From positions 18,118,569 through 18,182,568 of the forward strand of contig JAFMSR010000015.1 of NCBI GenBank assembly GCA_022818135.1: a stretch of DNA of 64,000 nt. Reading direction: 5' to 3'. The notes under the pieces were generated by a model. It was not told the origin of the DNA. It was given only the letters and a program-made list of their open reading frames with translations, and made no database searches. Below, piece by piece: positions 38,201 to 47,620 of the stretch. A program made the translations under genes and the position numbers. Every line of letters begins with the position of its first letter. Position 1 is the stretch's first letter. The DNA is from Saxidomus purpurata (taxonomy: Eukaryota > Mollusca > Bivalvia > Venerida > Veneridae).

Positions 38201-41200
38201 ATAATTGAAGAAATGTGTCAATAGTGAATAATCAATAAGTACTAGCGATATGATAATCTTTATCAAACAAGTTGTTTTTGGTAGGCAGCATTTCTTTTTA
38301 AAGTCTTCTGGTTTCATTTAATTTGATTTCTATTACATCTACTTCATTTATCCACGGACCTAGTAAGAATTGGAAGAGACAATAAAACAAAATGAACTTT
38401 CTCGAATGCGTTGATAATTTAGCACGATATATAAGTTCTTCTAGCAGCGAAAACTAGTGAAAATCGCATAATTATAAAGTTACTGTGTCAAAATATGAGC
38501 ATGTGCAATAATTGTATCTATGCATAAATGGTTCTTCAGTTGCATTTAAAACATCCAATTCATACAATTCAACACAATCTTTAAGTTTGAAGTTACCGCT
38601 GCTGAATAGGTTTTGGCTGATGAGCTGCTGCTGAGTTGCTGGTCTGCTGAGCTGCTGGCAGCGAAAAGTCTGCTAGGTATGAGACGCCTAAATACATTTC
38701 CATAGACTTACATCATAAGGTTTTCTTCCGGTGCGACTACCCAAAATATCACCGACTGCTGAAATGAACTTTACTTTGTAGAATCATCCTAGTCCCACAT
38801 AAAAATAACAAAATTTATACATGTGATCCAATACTTTATGCCAGTAATTTGGAGCTGAATGACACCACCCCCATTTTTGTTGCAGTTTTAGTGGTCACCG
38901 ACCAAATATGTCAGTATTTTCAAATACCAAATATTTTGAATATAATTCATATCCAGATTTTTCTCTTCATATTTCATTTGTGATCTATCATCCAGCGATT
39001 AATTCAAAATATTTTTTGTATGCATCCACTTAGTTTCAGCCAATCAGCAATCAAACACATAGTGTAGGTCTGCAAGTTCCCTACACAAAATGACCTGCTT
39101 CCAGTTTTCACCGTTCTCATACCTGCTAGCGGCGAAAACTAATGAAAATATGATATAAAGTATAAAAAAAGGCGTTTAAAATAATTGAATACGCATATAT
39201 CGCGCTCCTGTTGCTGGCTGCTGGGCTACTGGTCGGGTAGTCTACTGATCTGCTGAGCTGCTGGGCTGTTGGCAGTTAAAATTCTGCTAGCAGCGAAAAC
39301 TCTTAAATTATCAAAATAAGAGGGCGTATAAAATAATTGTATCTACGCATATATCGTGCTTCTGCTGGGTTTAAAAACCACATTCTATAAAATTGAGCAG
39401 AATATTTAAGTTTGAAGTTTCCGCTGCTAAATAAGTTTTGACTGCTGAGCTGCTGAGCTGCTGGACTGCTCGCAGCGAAAAGTGTGCTTGCAGCGAAAAC
39501 TCTTGTAGTAGCGGAAACTAACCAAAATAATATATAAAGTATCAAAATGAAAGGGCGTGTAAAATAATTGTATATTCGCATATATCGTGCTTCTGTTGCA
39601 GCTTGATTATTTTGACTGCTGGTCTGCTGGCAGCGAAACTTTTAAGTGTGCTTGCAGCGAAAATTCTTCTATTAGCGGAAACTAACAGAAATAAGATATA
39701 AAGTATCAAAATGAAAGGGCGTGTAAATTAATTGTATCTACGCATAAGTCGTGATTCTGTTTTTTTAAACATCCATTTCATGCAATATAGCACAATCAAA
39801 AACTTTGAAGTTTCGGCTGCTGAACTGCTGAGCTGCCTAGCGGCTGGTCTACTGAGCTGCTGGTCTACTGAGTTGCTACGTTGCTAGCAGCGAAAAGTCT
39901 GCTTGCAGTGAAAACTCTTCTAGTAACGGAAAGAAATGAATATCAAAATGAAAGGGCGTGTATATTAATTGTATCTACGCATTATTGGTGCTTCTGTTGA
40001 ACATCCATTTCATTCAATATAGAACAATCTTAAACTTTAAAGTTTCGACTGCTGGGCTGCTGGTCTGCTGGTTTGCTGGTCTGCTGAGCTTGATGTCTGC
40101 TGAGCTGTTGAGCTGCTGGTCTGCTGATCTGCTGAGTTGCTGGGCTGCTGGTATGAAAAGTCTGCTTGCAGCGAAAACTCTTCTAGTAACGGAAACTAAT
40201 GAATATAAGATATAAAATATCAAAATGAAATTTTAAACATCCATTTCATTCAATATCGCACAATCTTAAACTTTAAAGTTTCGGCTGCTGATCTGCTGAG
40301 CTGCTGATCTGTTAAGCTGCTGAGCGGCTGAGCTGCTGAGTTGCTGGGCTGCTGGCAGCGAAAAGTATGCTTGCAGCGAAAACTCTTCAAGTAACGTTTA
40401 CTAATGAATATAAGAAATAAATAGACTGTGTCTACAGTATTCATCTCAGAAGTTCCTGAATTTTTCAATGAAGAGAGACGCATATTTTCGATCTAGTGCT
40501 TAAGTCTCCATACACCTTTTACTCACCACGTATTAAATATAGCGGGCGCAATAAGATATAAAATATTAAAATGAAAGGGCGTGTATTTATTGTTTCTACG
40601 CATAATGCGTGTTTCTGTCGTATTTTAAAAAAAGCATTTCATTCAATACAGCAAAATCTTAAACTTTTAAGTGTCGGCTGCTAATGAACTGCTGGTCTGC
40701 TGGTCTACTGAGCTGCTTAGCTGCTGGTCTGCTGGTCTGCTGTTCAATATAGAACAATCTTAAACTTAAGTTTCGACTGCTGATCTGCTGGTCTGCTGAG
40801 CTGCTGGTCTGCTGAGCTGCTGTTCTGCTGAGCTGCTGGTCTGCTGAGTTGCTGGGCTGCTTGCAGCGAAAAGTCTGCTAGCAACGAAAACTCTTCAAGT
40901 AACGGAAACTAATGAATACCGGTATATGATATAAAATATCAAAATGTATATTAATTGTAACTACGCATAATTCGTGCTTCTGTCGTATTTTAAATGTCAA
41001 TTTCATTCAATATAACTTTAAGGTTTTGGCTGCTGATCTGCTGATCTGCTGGTCTGCTGAGCTGCTGGGCTGCTGGCAGCGAAAAGTCTGCTTGCAACGA
41101 AAACTCTTCAAATAACGTAAACTTATGAATATAAAATATAAAATATAAAAATGAAAGGACGTGTATATTATTTGTATCTACGCATAATTCGTGCTTCTGA

Positions 41201-44200
41201 AGTATTTCAAACATCCATTTCATTCAATATAGCACAATCTTAAACTTTAAAGTTTCGACTGCTGAACTGCTGGTCTGCTTAGCTGCTGATCTGCTGAGCT
41301 GCTGAGCTGCTGGTCTGCTGAATTGCTGGGCTGCTTGCAGCGAAAGCTCTTAACTAACGGAAACTAATGAATATAAGATATAAAATATCAAAATGAAAGA
41401 GCGTGTTTATTTATTGTGTCTACGTATAGTTTGTGCTTCTGTCGAATTTTTGAGAAAAAAAACCTATTTCATTCAATATAGCAAAACTTTGAAGTTTCGG
41501 CTGCTGAACTGCTAGTCTGCTGAGCTGCTGAGCAGCTGGTCTGCTGAGCTGCTGAGTTGCTGGGCTGTTGGCAGCGAAAAGTCTGCTTGCATCGAAAACT
41601 CTTCAAGTAACGGAAACAAATGAATACCGGTATAAGATATAAAATACCAAAATGTATATTACAGTAAACTCCGTATATAACGACTCCGGATATAGCAAAA
41701 TTCCGATTATAAGAAACGAATTTTTCTAGGCCAGATTTTTTTTCTTTGTTGATTTATATAAAAATGTTATACGGATATAACAAACTGCGGATATAAGGAA
41801 CATATTTAAATGGTCCCAGGGAGTTCGTTATATACGGAGTTTACTGTAATTGTATTTACGCATAATTTGTGCTTCTGTCGTATTTTAAACATCCATTTCA
41901 TTCAATATAGCACAATCTTAAACTTTCAAGTTTCGGCTGCTGATCTGCTGAGCTGCTGGTCTGCTGAGCTGCTGAGCTGCTAGTCTGCTGAGCTGCTGAG
42001 CTGCTGGTCTGCTGAGCTGCTGATCTGCTGGTCTGCTGAGCTGCTGGTCTGCTGAGCTGCTGAGTTGCTGGGCTGCAGGCAGCGAAAAGTCTGTTGCAGC
42101 GAAAGTAACTTAAACATATGAATATAAAATATAAAATATCAAAATGAAAGGGCGCGTATTTATTGTTTCTACGCATGATTCGTGATTCTGTCGTATTTTT
42201 TTAAAAAAAAAACAACATTTCATTCAATATAGCACAATCTTAAACTTTGAAGTTTCGGCTGCTGATCTGCTGAGCTGCTGAGCTGCTGGTCTGCTAGTCT
42301 GCTGAGCTGCTAGTCTGCTGAGCTGCTGAGCTGCTGGTCTGCTGGTCTGCTGAGCTGCTAGTCTGCTGAGCTGCTAGTCTGCTGAGCTGCTAGTCTGCTG
42401 AGCTGCTGGTCTGCTGAGCGGCTGGTCTGCTGAGTTGCTGGGCTGCTGGCAGCGAAAAGTCTGCTTGCATCAAAAACTCTTCAAGTAACGGAAACAAATG
42501 AAAACCGGTATAAGATATAAATACCAAAATGTATATTAATTTTATCTACGCATTATTTGTGCTTCTGTTGTATTTTAAACATCCATTTCATTCAATATAG
42601 CACAATCTTAAACTTTGAAGTTTCGGCTGCTGATCTGCTGAGCTGCTGGTCTGCTGAGCTGCTAGTCTGCTGAGCTGCTGAGCTGCTAGTCTGCTGAGCT
42701 GCTAGTCTGCTGAGCTGCTAGTCTGCTGAGCTGCTGGTCTGCTGAGCGGCTGGTCTGCTGAGTTGCTGGGCTGCTGGCAGCGAAAAGTCTGCTTGCATCA
42801 AAAACTCTTCAAGTAACGGAAACAAATGAAAACCGGTATAAGATATAAATACCAAAATGTATATTAATTTTATCTACGCATTATTTGTGCTTCTGTTGTA
42901 TTTTAAACATCCATTTCATTCAATATAGCACAATCTTAAACTTTGAAGTTTCGGCTGCTGATCTGCTGAGCTGCTGGTCTGCTGAGCTGCTAGTCTGCTG
43001 AGCTGCTGAGCTGCTAGTCTGCTGAGCTGCTAGTCTGCTGAGCTGCTAGTCTGCTGAGCTGCTGGTCTGCTGAGCGGCTGGTCTGCTGAGTTGCTGGGCT
43101 GCTGGCAGCGAAAAGTCTGCTTGCATCAAAAACTCTTCAAGTAACGGAAACAAATGAATACCGGTATAAGATATAAATACCAAAATGTATATTAATTTTA
43201 TCTACGCATTATTTGTGCTTCTGTTGTATTTTAAACATCCATTTCATTCAATATAGCACAATCTTAAACTTTGAAGTTTCGGCTGCTGATCTGCTGAGCT
43301 GCTGGTCTGCTGAGCTGCTAGTCTGCTGAGCTGCTGAGCTGCTAGTCTGCTGAGCTGCTAGTCTGCTGAGCTGCTAGTCTGCTGAGCTGCTGGTCTGCTG
43401 AGCGGCTGGTCTGCTGAGTTGCTGGGCTGCTGGCAGCGAAAAGTCTGCTTGCATCAAAAACTCTTCAAGTAACGGAAACAAATGAATACCGGTATAAGAT
43501 ATAAATACCAAAATGTATATTAATTTTATCTACGCATTATTTGTGCTTCTGTTGTATTTTAAACATCCATTTCATTCAATATAGCACAATCTTAAACTTT
43601 GAAGTTTCGGCTGCTGATCTGCTGAGCTGCTGAGCTGCTAGTCTGCTGGGCTGCTGAGCTGCTGAGCTGCTAGTCTGCTGAGCTGCTAGTCTGCTGAGCT
43701 GCTGAGCTGCTGAGCGGCTGGTCTGCTGAGTTGCTGGGCTGCTGGCAGCGAAAAGTCTGCTTGCACCAAAAACTCTTCAAGTAACGGAAACAAATGAATA
43801 CCGGTATAAGATATAAAATACCAAAATGTATATTAATTGTATCTACGCATAATTTGTGCTTCTGTCGTATTTTAAACATCCATTTCATTCAATATAGCAC
43901 AATCTTAAACTTTGAAGTTTCGGCTGTTGATCTGCTGAGCTGCTGCTCTGCTGAGCTGCTAGTCTGCTGAGCTGCTGAGCTGCTAGTCTTCTGAGCTGTT
44001 GGTCTGCTGAGCGGCTGGTCTGCTGAGTTGCTGGGCTGCTGGCAGCGAATAGTCTGTTTGCATCAAAAACTTTTCAAGTAACGGAAACAAATGAATACCG
44101 GTATAAGATAAAAAATATCAAAATGTATATTAATTGTATATACGCATAATTTGTGCTTCTGTCGTATTTTAAACATCCATTTCATTCAATAAAGCACAAT

Positions 44201-45744
44201 CTTAAACTTTGAAGTTTCGGCTGCTGATCTGCTGAGCTGCTGGTCTGCTGAGCTGCTGAGCTGCTGAGCTGCTAGTCTGCTGAGCTGCTGAGCGGCTGGT
44301 CTGCTAGTCTGCTGAGCTGCTAGTCTGCTGAGCGGCTGGTCTGCTGGCAGCGAAAAGTCTGCTTGCAACGAAAACTCTTCAAGTAACCTTAACTTATGAA
44401 TATAAGATATAAAATATCAAAATGAAAGGGCGTGTATTTATTGTTTCTACGCATAATTCGTGCTTCTGTCGTATTTTCGGAAAAAAACCATTTCATTCAA
44501 TATAGCACAATATTAAACTTTGAAGTTCGGCTGCTGAACTGCTAAGCTGCTGGTCTGCTGAGCTGCTAGTCTGCTGAGCTGCTGGTCTGCTGAGCTGCTG
44601 GTCTGCTGGTTTGCTGAGCGGCTGGTCTGCTGAGTTGCTGGGCTGCTGGCAGAGAAAAGTCTGCTTGCAACGAAAACTCTTCAAGTAACGTAAACTTATG
44701 AATATAAAATATCAAAATGAAACGCCGTGTATTTATTGTTTCTTCGAATAACTCGTGCTTCTGCAAGGCTGCTAAGCTGCCAGTCTGCCAAGTTCACGCT
44801 GCTACGCTGCCAGTCTGCCAAGTTCACGCTGCTACGCTGTCAGTCTGCCAGTCTGCCAAGTTCACGCTGCTACGCTGCCAGTCTGCCAAGTTCACGCTGC
44901 TACGCTGCCAGTCTGCTAGTCTGCCAAGTTCACGCTGCTACGCTGCCAGTCTGCTAGTCTGCCAAGTTCACGCTGCTACGCTGCCAGTCTGCCAACTTCA
45001 CGAAAATTGCTATGTCTCAAATTGCTTTCAAGTACTTTTTTCACGCTAGTCTGACAACTATAAAATACATAAACTGCCAGTTAGTCCTTGTATGTAGCAA
45101 AACTGATGATGTGTACCAACTGCAAGTCTGTCAAATACAAATAATTATATGAGCTTGAACTGCATACAGTTATGTATTTACGCATTGTTGACAAATTCTT
45201 CATTTTTTATTAATGGGGATATATAGGCTATCTAACTGGTTCTGAATATATTGATACACTCAACATTATTCCCAATAATATTAAATGTCACAAGAAATGT
45301 GTTCATTTCCAGTAAATGCATTATTTCATTTCAGGAATAAAAACATCATTCTCAGTACACACTGCATCCAGAGGTAGTGACGGAATACTTCGGTTTTCGT
45401 CAGTATTATTAAAAGAAGGTGCATACTACGACACGACGACGGGGGTATTTACATGTAAATATCCAGGACTGTATGCTTTTATTGCTAATACAGTTGAAGG
45501 CGGGTCTGACAAAAATGACATTGACTGTTATTTAAGGAGAAATAGTTCAAATATCAGCTATATGTTTTCGCGACAAGGTAAAATAGACGGTAAGTATGCA
45601 GTAGGTGGATATGGAGCAGCGACAGGTGCTGCTACAGTACGTCTAGTGAAAGGAGATCGGGTATATGTCTATTGTGGCAGTAGCACGGGAACCAGTCTTA
45701 CATATTCATCTTTTACTGGTTTCCTGGTTAGTAGTGATCCTTGA
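26287..45744 (+). CDS. secreted LU-ShK-TSP1(x4)-C1q multidomain protein, eleven exons, in-frame TGA
   Basis: Exons: 26287-26332, 26841-26882, 27247-27326, 27711-27779, 28108-28240, 28876-29004, 29483-29653, 30212-30382, 31466-31633, 32053-32226, 45335-45744. All have AG/GT borders, every phase matches, and together they make 531 codons including the stop. Domains: residues 1-29 a signal peptide (basic start, hydrophobic GLVALVLWITI); LU/Ly6-uPAR 31-122; ShK-type six-cysteine domain 127-165; four TSP1 repeats 168-394; C1q globular domain about 397-530. LU and TSP1 modules usually bind proteins or glycans, and C1q domains trimerise and recognise ligands, so a secreted recognition molecule is inferred. 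Codon 58 is TGA at an expected LU cysteine, so the allele may be null, mis-sequenced or recoded. The last intron (13.1 kb) carries a giant inverted repeat. The start codon is the weakest point of the model. Confidence 0.8.
26570..26700 (-). repeat. tRNA-derived SINE head (family B-like)
   Basis: On the minus strand, CACGTGGTCGCGGACTTGAA (A-box side) and CATTGGTTCAAGCCCTGCC (B box) resemble the heads of the copies at 28478 and 2948. It lies in intron 1 of the multidomain gene. Confidence 0.6.
27247..28240 (+). CDS. LU (Ly6/uPAR three-finger) domain, exons 3-5
   Basis: Three exons (27247-27326, 27711-27779, 28108-28240) encode one LU domain. It begins ALECYTCTN right after the predicted signal cleavage region, continues with CNAGE, DHYFTANGTLYSFGCRLE and ECKTV, and ends with CSECCKEQRCNRKLC, where CC....CN is the family's closing signature. 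Exon 4 is 69 bp and phase 0 at both ends, so skipping it would keep the frame. Its second codon (27714-27716) is TGA, where the CxxGE.CF pattern calls for cysteine. Confidence 0.85.
27470..27650 (-). repeat. tRNA-derived SINE (family B), intronic
   Basis: On the minus strand: a tRNA-like head near 27640-27610, the B-box area GGTCATGGGTTCGAACCGTA, then the ACGAAGGATAGGAGTCTAG core and GTACTGGTTCTTCCCAAGG. It lies between exons 3 and 4 of the multidomain gene. Confidence 0.7.
28478..28640 (+). repeat. tRNA-derived SINE (family B), intronic
   Basis: Head CATGGCCGTGTGATTAGAGT, B box CATAGGTTCGAGTCCTGC, then a body with GAAAGATGACAGTATTTTAT. It lies between exons 5 and 6 of the multidomain gene. 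Confidence 0.75.
28876..29004 (+). CDS. ShK-type (SXC) six-cysteine domain exon
   Basis: One 129-bp phase 1-1 exon encodes six cysteines spaced C-A-D..C..MC..VC-RRF-C-GL-C, opening with KECADSTEIHC and closing with CRRFCGLC. This is the ShK/SXC fold, named after a sea-anemone channel blocker but common as an extracellular add-on in invertebrate proteins. In this context it is a structural or protein-binding module; nothing indicates a venom role. Confidence 0.85.
29483..29653 (+). CDS. TSP1 repeat 1 exon
   Basis: A 171-bp phase 1-1 exon starting NGQWGTWLAWSRCGVSCGTG and ending CTKEPCP. The W..W..W ladder (possible C-mannosylation) and CGVSCG (CXX(S/T)CG, possible O-fucosylation) are intact, with six cysteines. 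Confidence 0.9.
29665..30025. mobile_element. MITE family with ATATTACC termini, copy 2
   Basis: Terminal inverted repeats: AGTAATATTACCCATCAAAA at the left against the complement of CTTTGAACGGTAATATCACT at the right. Interior colinear with 11849-12199. It lies 12 bp after TSP1 exon 1. Confidence 0.75.
30212..30382 (+). CDS. TSP1 repeat 2 exon
   Basis: A 171-bp phase 1-1 exon: GSWATWAPWGSCSATCGIG, then RDRSCSNPYP, ending CLSGACA. W ladder and CSATCG modification motif intact. Confidence 0.9.
30577..31243 (+). mobile_element. Helentron-type (pearl/HINE) element in intron 8
   Basis: The left end TATACCCCCGAACC (30577) is matched by an inverted near-copy GTTCGGGAGGTAT (31206-31218). The latter overlaps a hairpin AGGTA-TTCAT-TACCT (31213-31227), and the element ends in CTAG (31240-31243) followed by TT. 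In between are tandem ~150-bp units sharing GTGCATGGTC, TCACAGGGGCTCGA and AGTAAAATCTTG. Confidence 0.7.
31466..31633 (+). CDS. TSP1 repeat 3 exon
   Basis: A 168-bp phase 1-1 exon: GGWADWTVWNTCSRTCGDG, SRTCDNPLPS and a CNLKSCP end. The CSRTCG motif is intact. Confidence 0.9.
32053..32226 (+). CDS. TSP1 repeat 4 exon
   Basis: A 174-bp phase 1-1 exon: GGWGTWTVWSHCSTTCDTG, DRDCDTPAPS and a CMVKPCP end. The glycine after the second cysteine is aspartate here (CSTTCD), so the O-fucosylation motif kept by repeats 1-3 is broken. The 13.1-kb intron to the C1q exon follows. Confidence 0.9.
32542..36960 (+). repeat. left arm of giant inverted duplication: CAG-rich composite array
   Basis: From TTCGTGAAGTTGGCAG at 32542, a block of ~30-bp GAACTTGGCAGACTGGCAGC repeats (to about 32935) is followed by about 13 composite units of 240-330 bp. 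Each unit combines a variable CAGCAGCTCAGCAGACCAG minisatellite with a conserved linker (GAAACTTCAAAGTTTAAG, CGACAGAAGCAC, ATGCGTAGATACAATTA, CGTTACTTGAAGAGTTTT). The same array occurs reverse-complemented at 38590-45004. The open frames it gives shift from unit to unit, so it is not coding. Confidence 0.9.
35135..35325. mobile_element. Tigger/pogo-like MITE in left arm
   Basis: TACAGTAAACTCCGTATATA at the left and its inverted copy ending GGAGTTTACTGTA at the right. Nearly identical, in reverse orientation, to 41655-41850, with the same flanking array unit. Confidence 0.85.
36985..37255 (+). repeat. degraded pearl-type tandem unit in the palindrome spacer
   Basis: A single decayed unit resembling the core of the element at 19590: AAACTAAGTACAAAAAGAGG, TTGTCATTAGCTATACAATT, and a CAGACGGACAGACAC remnant of the tetranucleotide run. 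No termini. Confidence 0.55.
37256..38589. other. spacer of the inverted duplication, no gene called
   Basis: About 1.3 kb between the arms. Around 37340-37980 it is richer in G+C and CpG than its surroundings and has CGTACG-type short palindromes. Open frames of 60-95 codons exist on both strands, but I recognise no domain. Confidence 0.5.
38690..39130 (+). repeat. ~410-bp dispersed repeat, copy 2
   Basis: Colinear with 15150-15560 (shared TTTTAGTGGTCACCGACCA region and CACATAGTGTAGGTCTGCA). It lies in the inner part of the right arm; no counterpart was seen in the left arm, so it probably inserted after the inverted duplication. Confidence 0.65.
41655..41850. mobile_element. Tigger/pogo-like MITE in right arm
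   Basis: Same element as 35135-35325 with the inverted flanking array unit; only a few base differences over about 190 bp. It marks the two arms as copies of one ancestral segment. Confidence 0.85.
42255..43895 (-). repeat. 328-bp tandem units inside the right arm
   Basis: The landmark CCATTTCATTCAATATAGCA recurs at 42583, 42911, 43239 and 43567, exactly 328 bp apart, and the intervening units are almost identical; the next step is about 313 bp. This is a local, recent tandem amplification of one composite unit. Confidence 0.9.
45335..45744 (+). CDS. C1q globular domain exon, C-terminus of the multidomain protein
   Basis: A terminal exon of 410 bp entered in phase 1, as required by TSP1 exon 4, and ended by TGA at 45742-45744. 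Seen: TSFSVHTAS, RFSSVLLKEGAYYD, TGVFTCKYPGLYAFIA, VRLVKGDRVYVYCG and SSFTGFLVS, covering the C1q jelly-roll strands in order. Known: C1q domains form trimers and recognise diverse ligands and are greatly expanded in bivalves. There is no collagen region, so the TSP1 stalk takes its place. Confidence 0.95.
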
Positions 45745-45795
45745 GAATATATCTAATATTATTATAGCAATTTACATACACACTGTATAAAAAGA

Positions 45796-45801
45796 ATTAA
45801 A
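45796..45801 (+). terminator. possible poly(A) signal of the multidomain gene
   Basis: ATTAAA occurs 52 bp after the stop codon, the nearest canonical variant. Confidence 0.4.
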
Positions 45802-47109
45802 TATGTTTTCTAGACTTGAAAGATAAATATGTTTCGCTGTTAAATCATGTTTGGATGCTTTGTTTCAGTTTATTTCATTTACTGACAAGTTATAGGATAA
45901 CATCCCTTTCCACAGTGAAGTGAATTAGATTTTTCAAAACTTTACTGTTTTTTATCCATTCATTCAACATCACAAAACTGTAAAAGAAAACATGGTTCTG
46001 TAAATGTTACTTTTCGCACAAAGTAAATCTAAACTCAGCCTGTATCAATGATGAAAAAAAAACCTCTTGGATCTGGCCGATATTCCACGTTCACCCTTTT
46101 CACAAAAAGGGTTCAAAAGTCATATGAAGATTGTTTAAGAATACAAATGAAAAAGTGCATATATTACCACGCCAGGACATGGCTGCTATTCAAAGTGTAT
46201 ATACCCCGCCCACCTGATTTAACACATGATTTTTTTTATTTATAGTGAGACAGGTAGAATTAATCTTTTCAACCAACGGTATAACAACATAATAAAGCAT
46301 TGGTTAAAATATGAAACTGTAACCCTCAGACATTTAGATGTATGTAGAATTAATTCGAACCAAAGTTAATTGGGTATCTCAGGTTAGGACTTTATTATCA
46401 AAGTTTGGATATTATGAAGTTTGGCTTGAACAAGGTGTAGGTGATGCCACCAGTTTACTAAAATTTTACGACAACGATTGAAAGATACTTTTGTACAGGA
46501 CTTAAGTGCAAGTCTTCAAGAATCCAGCGGTCTTTATTCTATAGACATATTTTTTATTTTAATTTTGGTGAATACTTAAACATGATAAATATTATACAAT
46601 TATAGACTAATGTTGAGTTCTATATATTGTTTTGCGGACCTGTTAAAAGTGATATTGACCGAGGACGAAGATCGAGGTCAATATTATTTTTCACAGGTCC
46701 GCAAAACTATACATTGACCGAAACTTTAGTCTAAAATTATTATATCGTATACCTCATAATTAGTAATGAATATTATGCGGAAATATAACAGAAATGACGC
46801 CTTAAAATACTTGCAGGTCTACACATAATTTTCCAGGTCTATACATACTTTTGCAGACCCGGCACATGAGCGTTATCTGCCAATCAGGGTTAAGTATTTA
46901 CACCTAACCGATTTAGAAACGCAAAGATTTCCCCTGTTGAACATTTTTATTTGCATGACTCTATTGTTTTTATTTCTATTTTAGTCATTTTTTTGCTATG
47001 AATTATTGAAACTTGTACAAGAATTTAATTTTATATTGTTTTTGTTGTGTATGAAATTTGAATAAATTTGAAACACGATAACACTGTTAAAATAAATATT
47101 TAGCCACTT
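45802..47109. other. intergenic, no gene seen
   Basis: AT-rich sequence downstream of the C1q exon; only the hairpin repeat at 46600-46745 stands out. Confidence 0.55.
46600..46745. repeat. foldback element
   Basis: TTTTGCGGACCTGT (46630-46643) is perfectly inverted at 46693-46706. Pairing continues imperfectly outward through the TAGACTAA/TTTAGTCTA flanks and inward through GATATTGACCGAGG/TCGAGGTCAATAT. It is probably a small MITE. Confidence 0.7.
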
Positions 47110-47620
47110 TTGCGTTCACGACTCTCCTCGCATAGATTAGCGGTGGCATAGGCTGGACAGTATACCATTTAACGAACGAAAATGTACTAATTGCCACGTC
47201 CTGGAGGATGAGTACCATTTTTTTGGAATGTAGTATGTTGTTAAACCTCAGAAAACAATATATTAAAAGTTATTATTGGCGACACCCAAATTTTGTTAAT
47301 TTTTTACAATTGCTTAACAGCAACAAAATGACAGAAATTAGAAATTTGGCCATGTGTGTACAAAGCATTTGCTGTAGAGAGAAGATCATAAATGGTGTCT
47401 CCCAAAGCATCATAATATTTTTATGTATATTACTAAGGTATATCACTAAAGGCTGAAATGTCAACTTTAAGCTTTAACTTTGCTCTACTTGTTTTATGTT
47501 AAACTTTGCGATTTTGTCGAACATTATTATAGTATATACAATATATTATTTATTTATTGTTGCAATGTACATGAACCTTGTTAGGTTTGTGCATTAATAA
47601 AGTTCTGTTCTGTTCATTAT
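47110..47620 (+). pseudogene. LINE 3' relic (CR1/jockey-like) with TTCTG-type tail
   Basis: Frames joined across stops and a T-run frameshift near 47218 give SRLSSHRLAVA, then NERKCTNCHVLEDEYHF, then ECSMLLNLRKQYIKSYYW. This is the zinc-knuckle-like C..C....DE.HFL.EC...LR..Y segment at the C-terminus of many LINE polymerases. About 160 bp later it ends in AATAAAGTTCTGTTCTGTTC, a short tandem tail of the kind CR1-like elements carry. Confidence 0.7.

Larger units (their letters stand above)
38590..45004 (-). repeat. right arm of giant inverted duplication: CTG-rich composite array
   Basis: Reverse-complement counterpart of 32542-36960. It ends in ~30-bp GCTGCCAGTCTGCCAAGTTC repeats (44765-45004) and the terminal sequence CTGCCAACTTCACGAA, the exact complement of the left arm's outer edge. 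It is longer than the left arm (6.4 against 4.4 kb) because of extra tandem units. It stops 330 bp before the C1q exon. Confidence 0.9.

Noticed and set aside
32542..45004. Many Gln/Ser/Ala-rich frames (AAQQLSRPAAQQ type) as a protein family
   Set aside because: The frame in which the CAG-rich part is read changes between units (CKQTFRCQQ against QADFSLPAAQQ), linkers carry stops, and units are mirrored on the other strand; these are repeat by-products.
45745..45950. SECIS element that would support selenocysteine at 27714
   Set aside because: No clear ATGA...AA...GA core seen by eye in this stretch; a program on the full 3' UTR would be needed.
46048..46245. Short plus-strand frame rich in lysine
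   Set aside because: No domain or conserved feature; falls in AT-rich sequence after the C1q exon.
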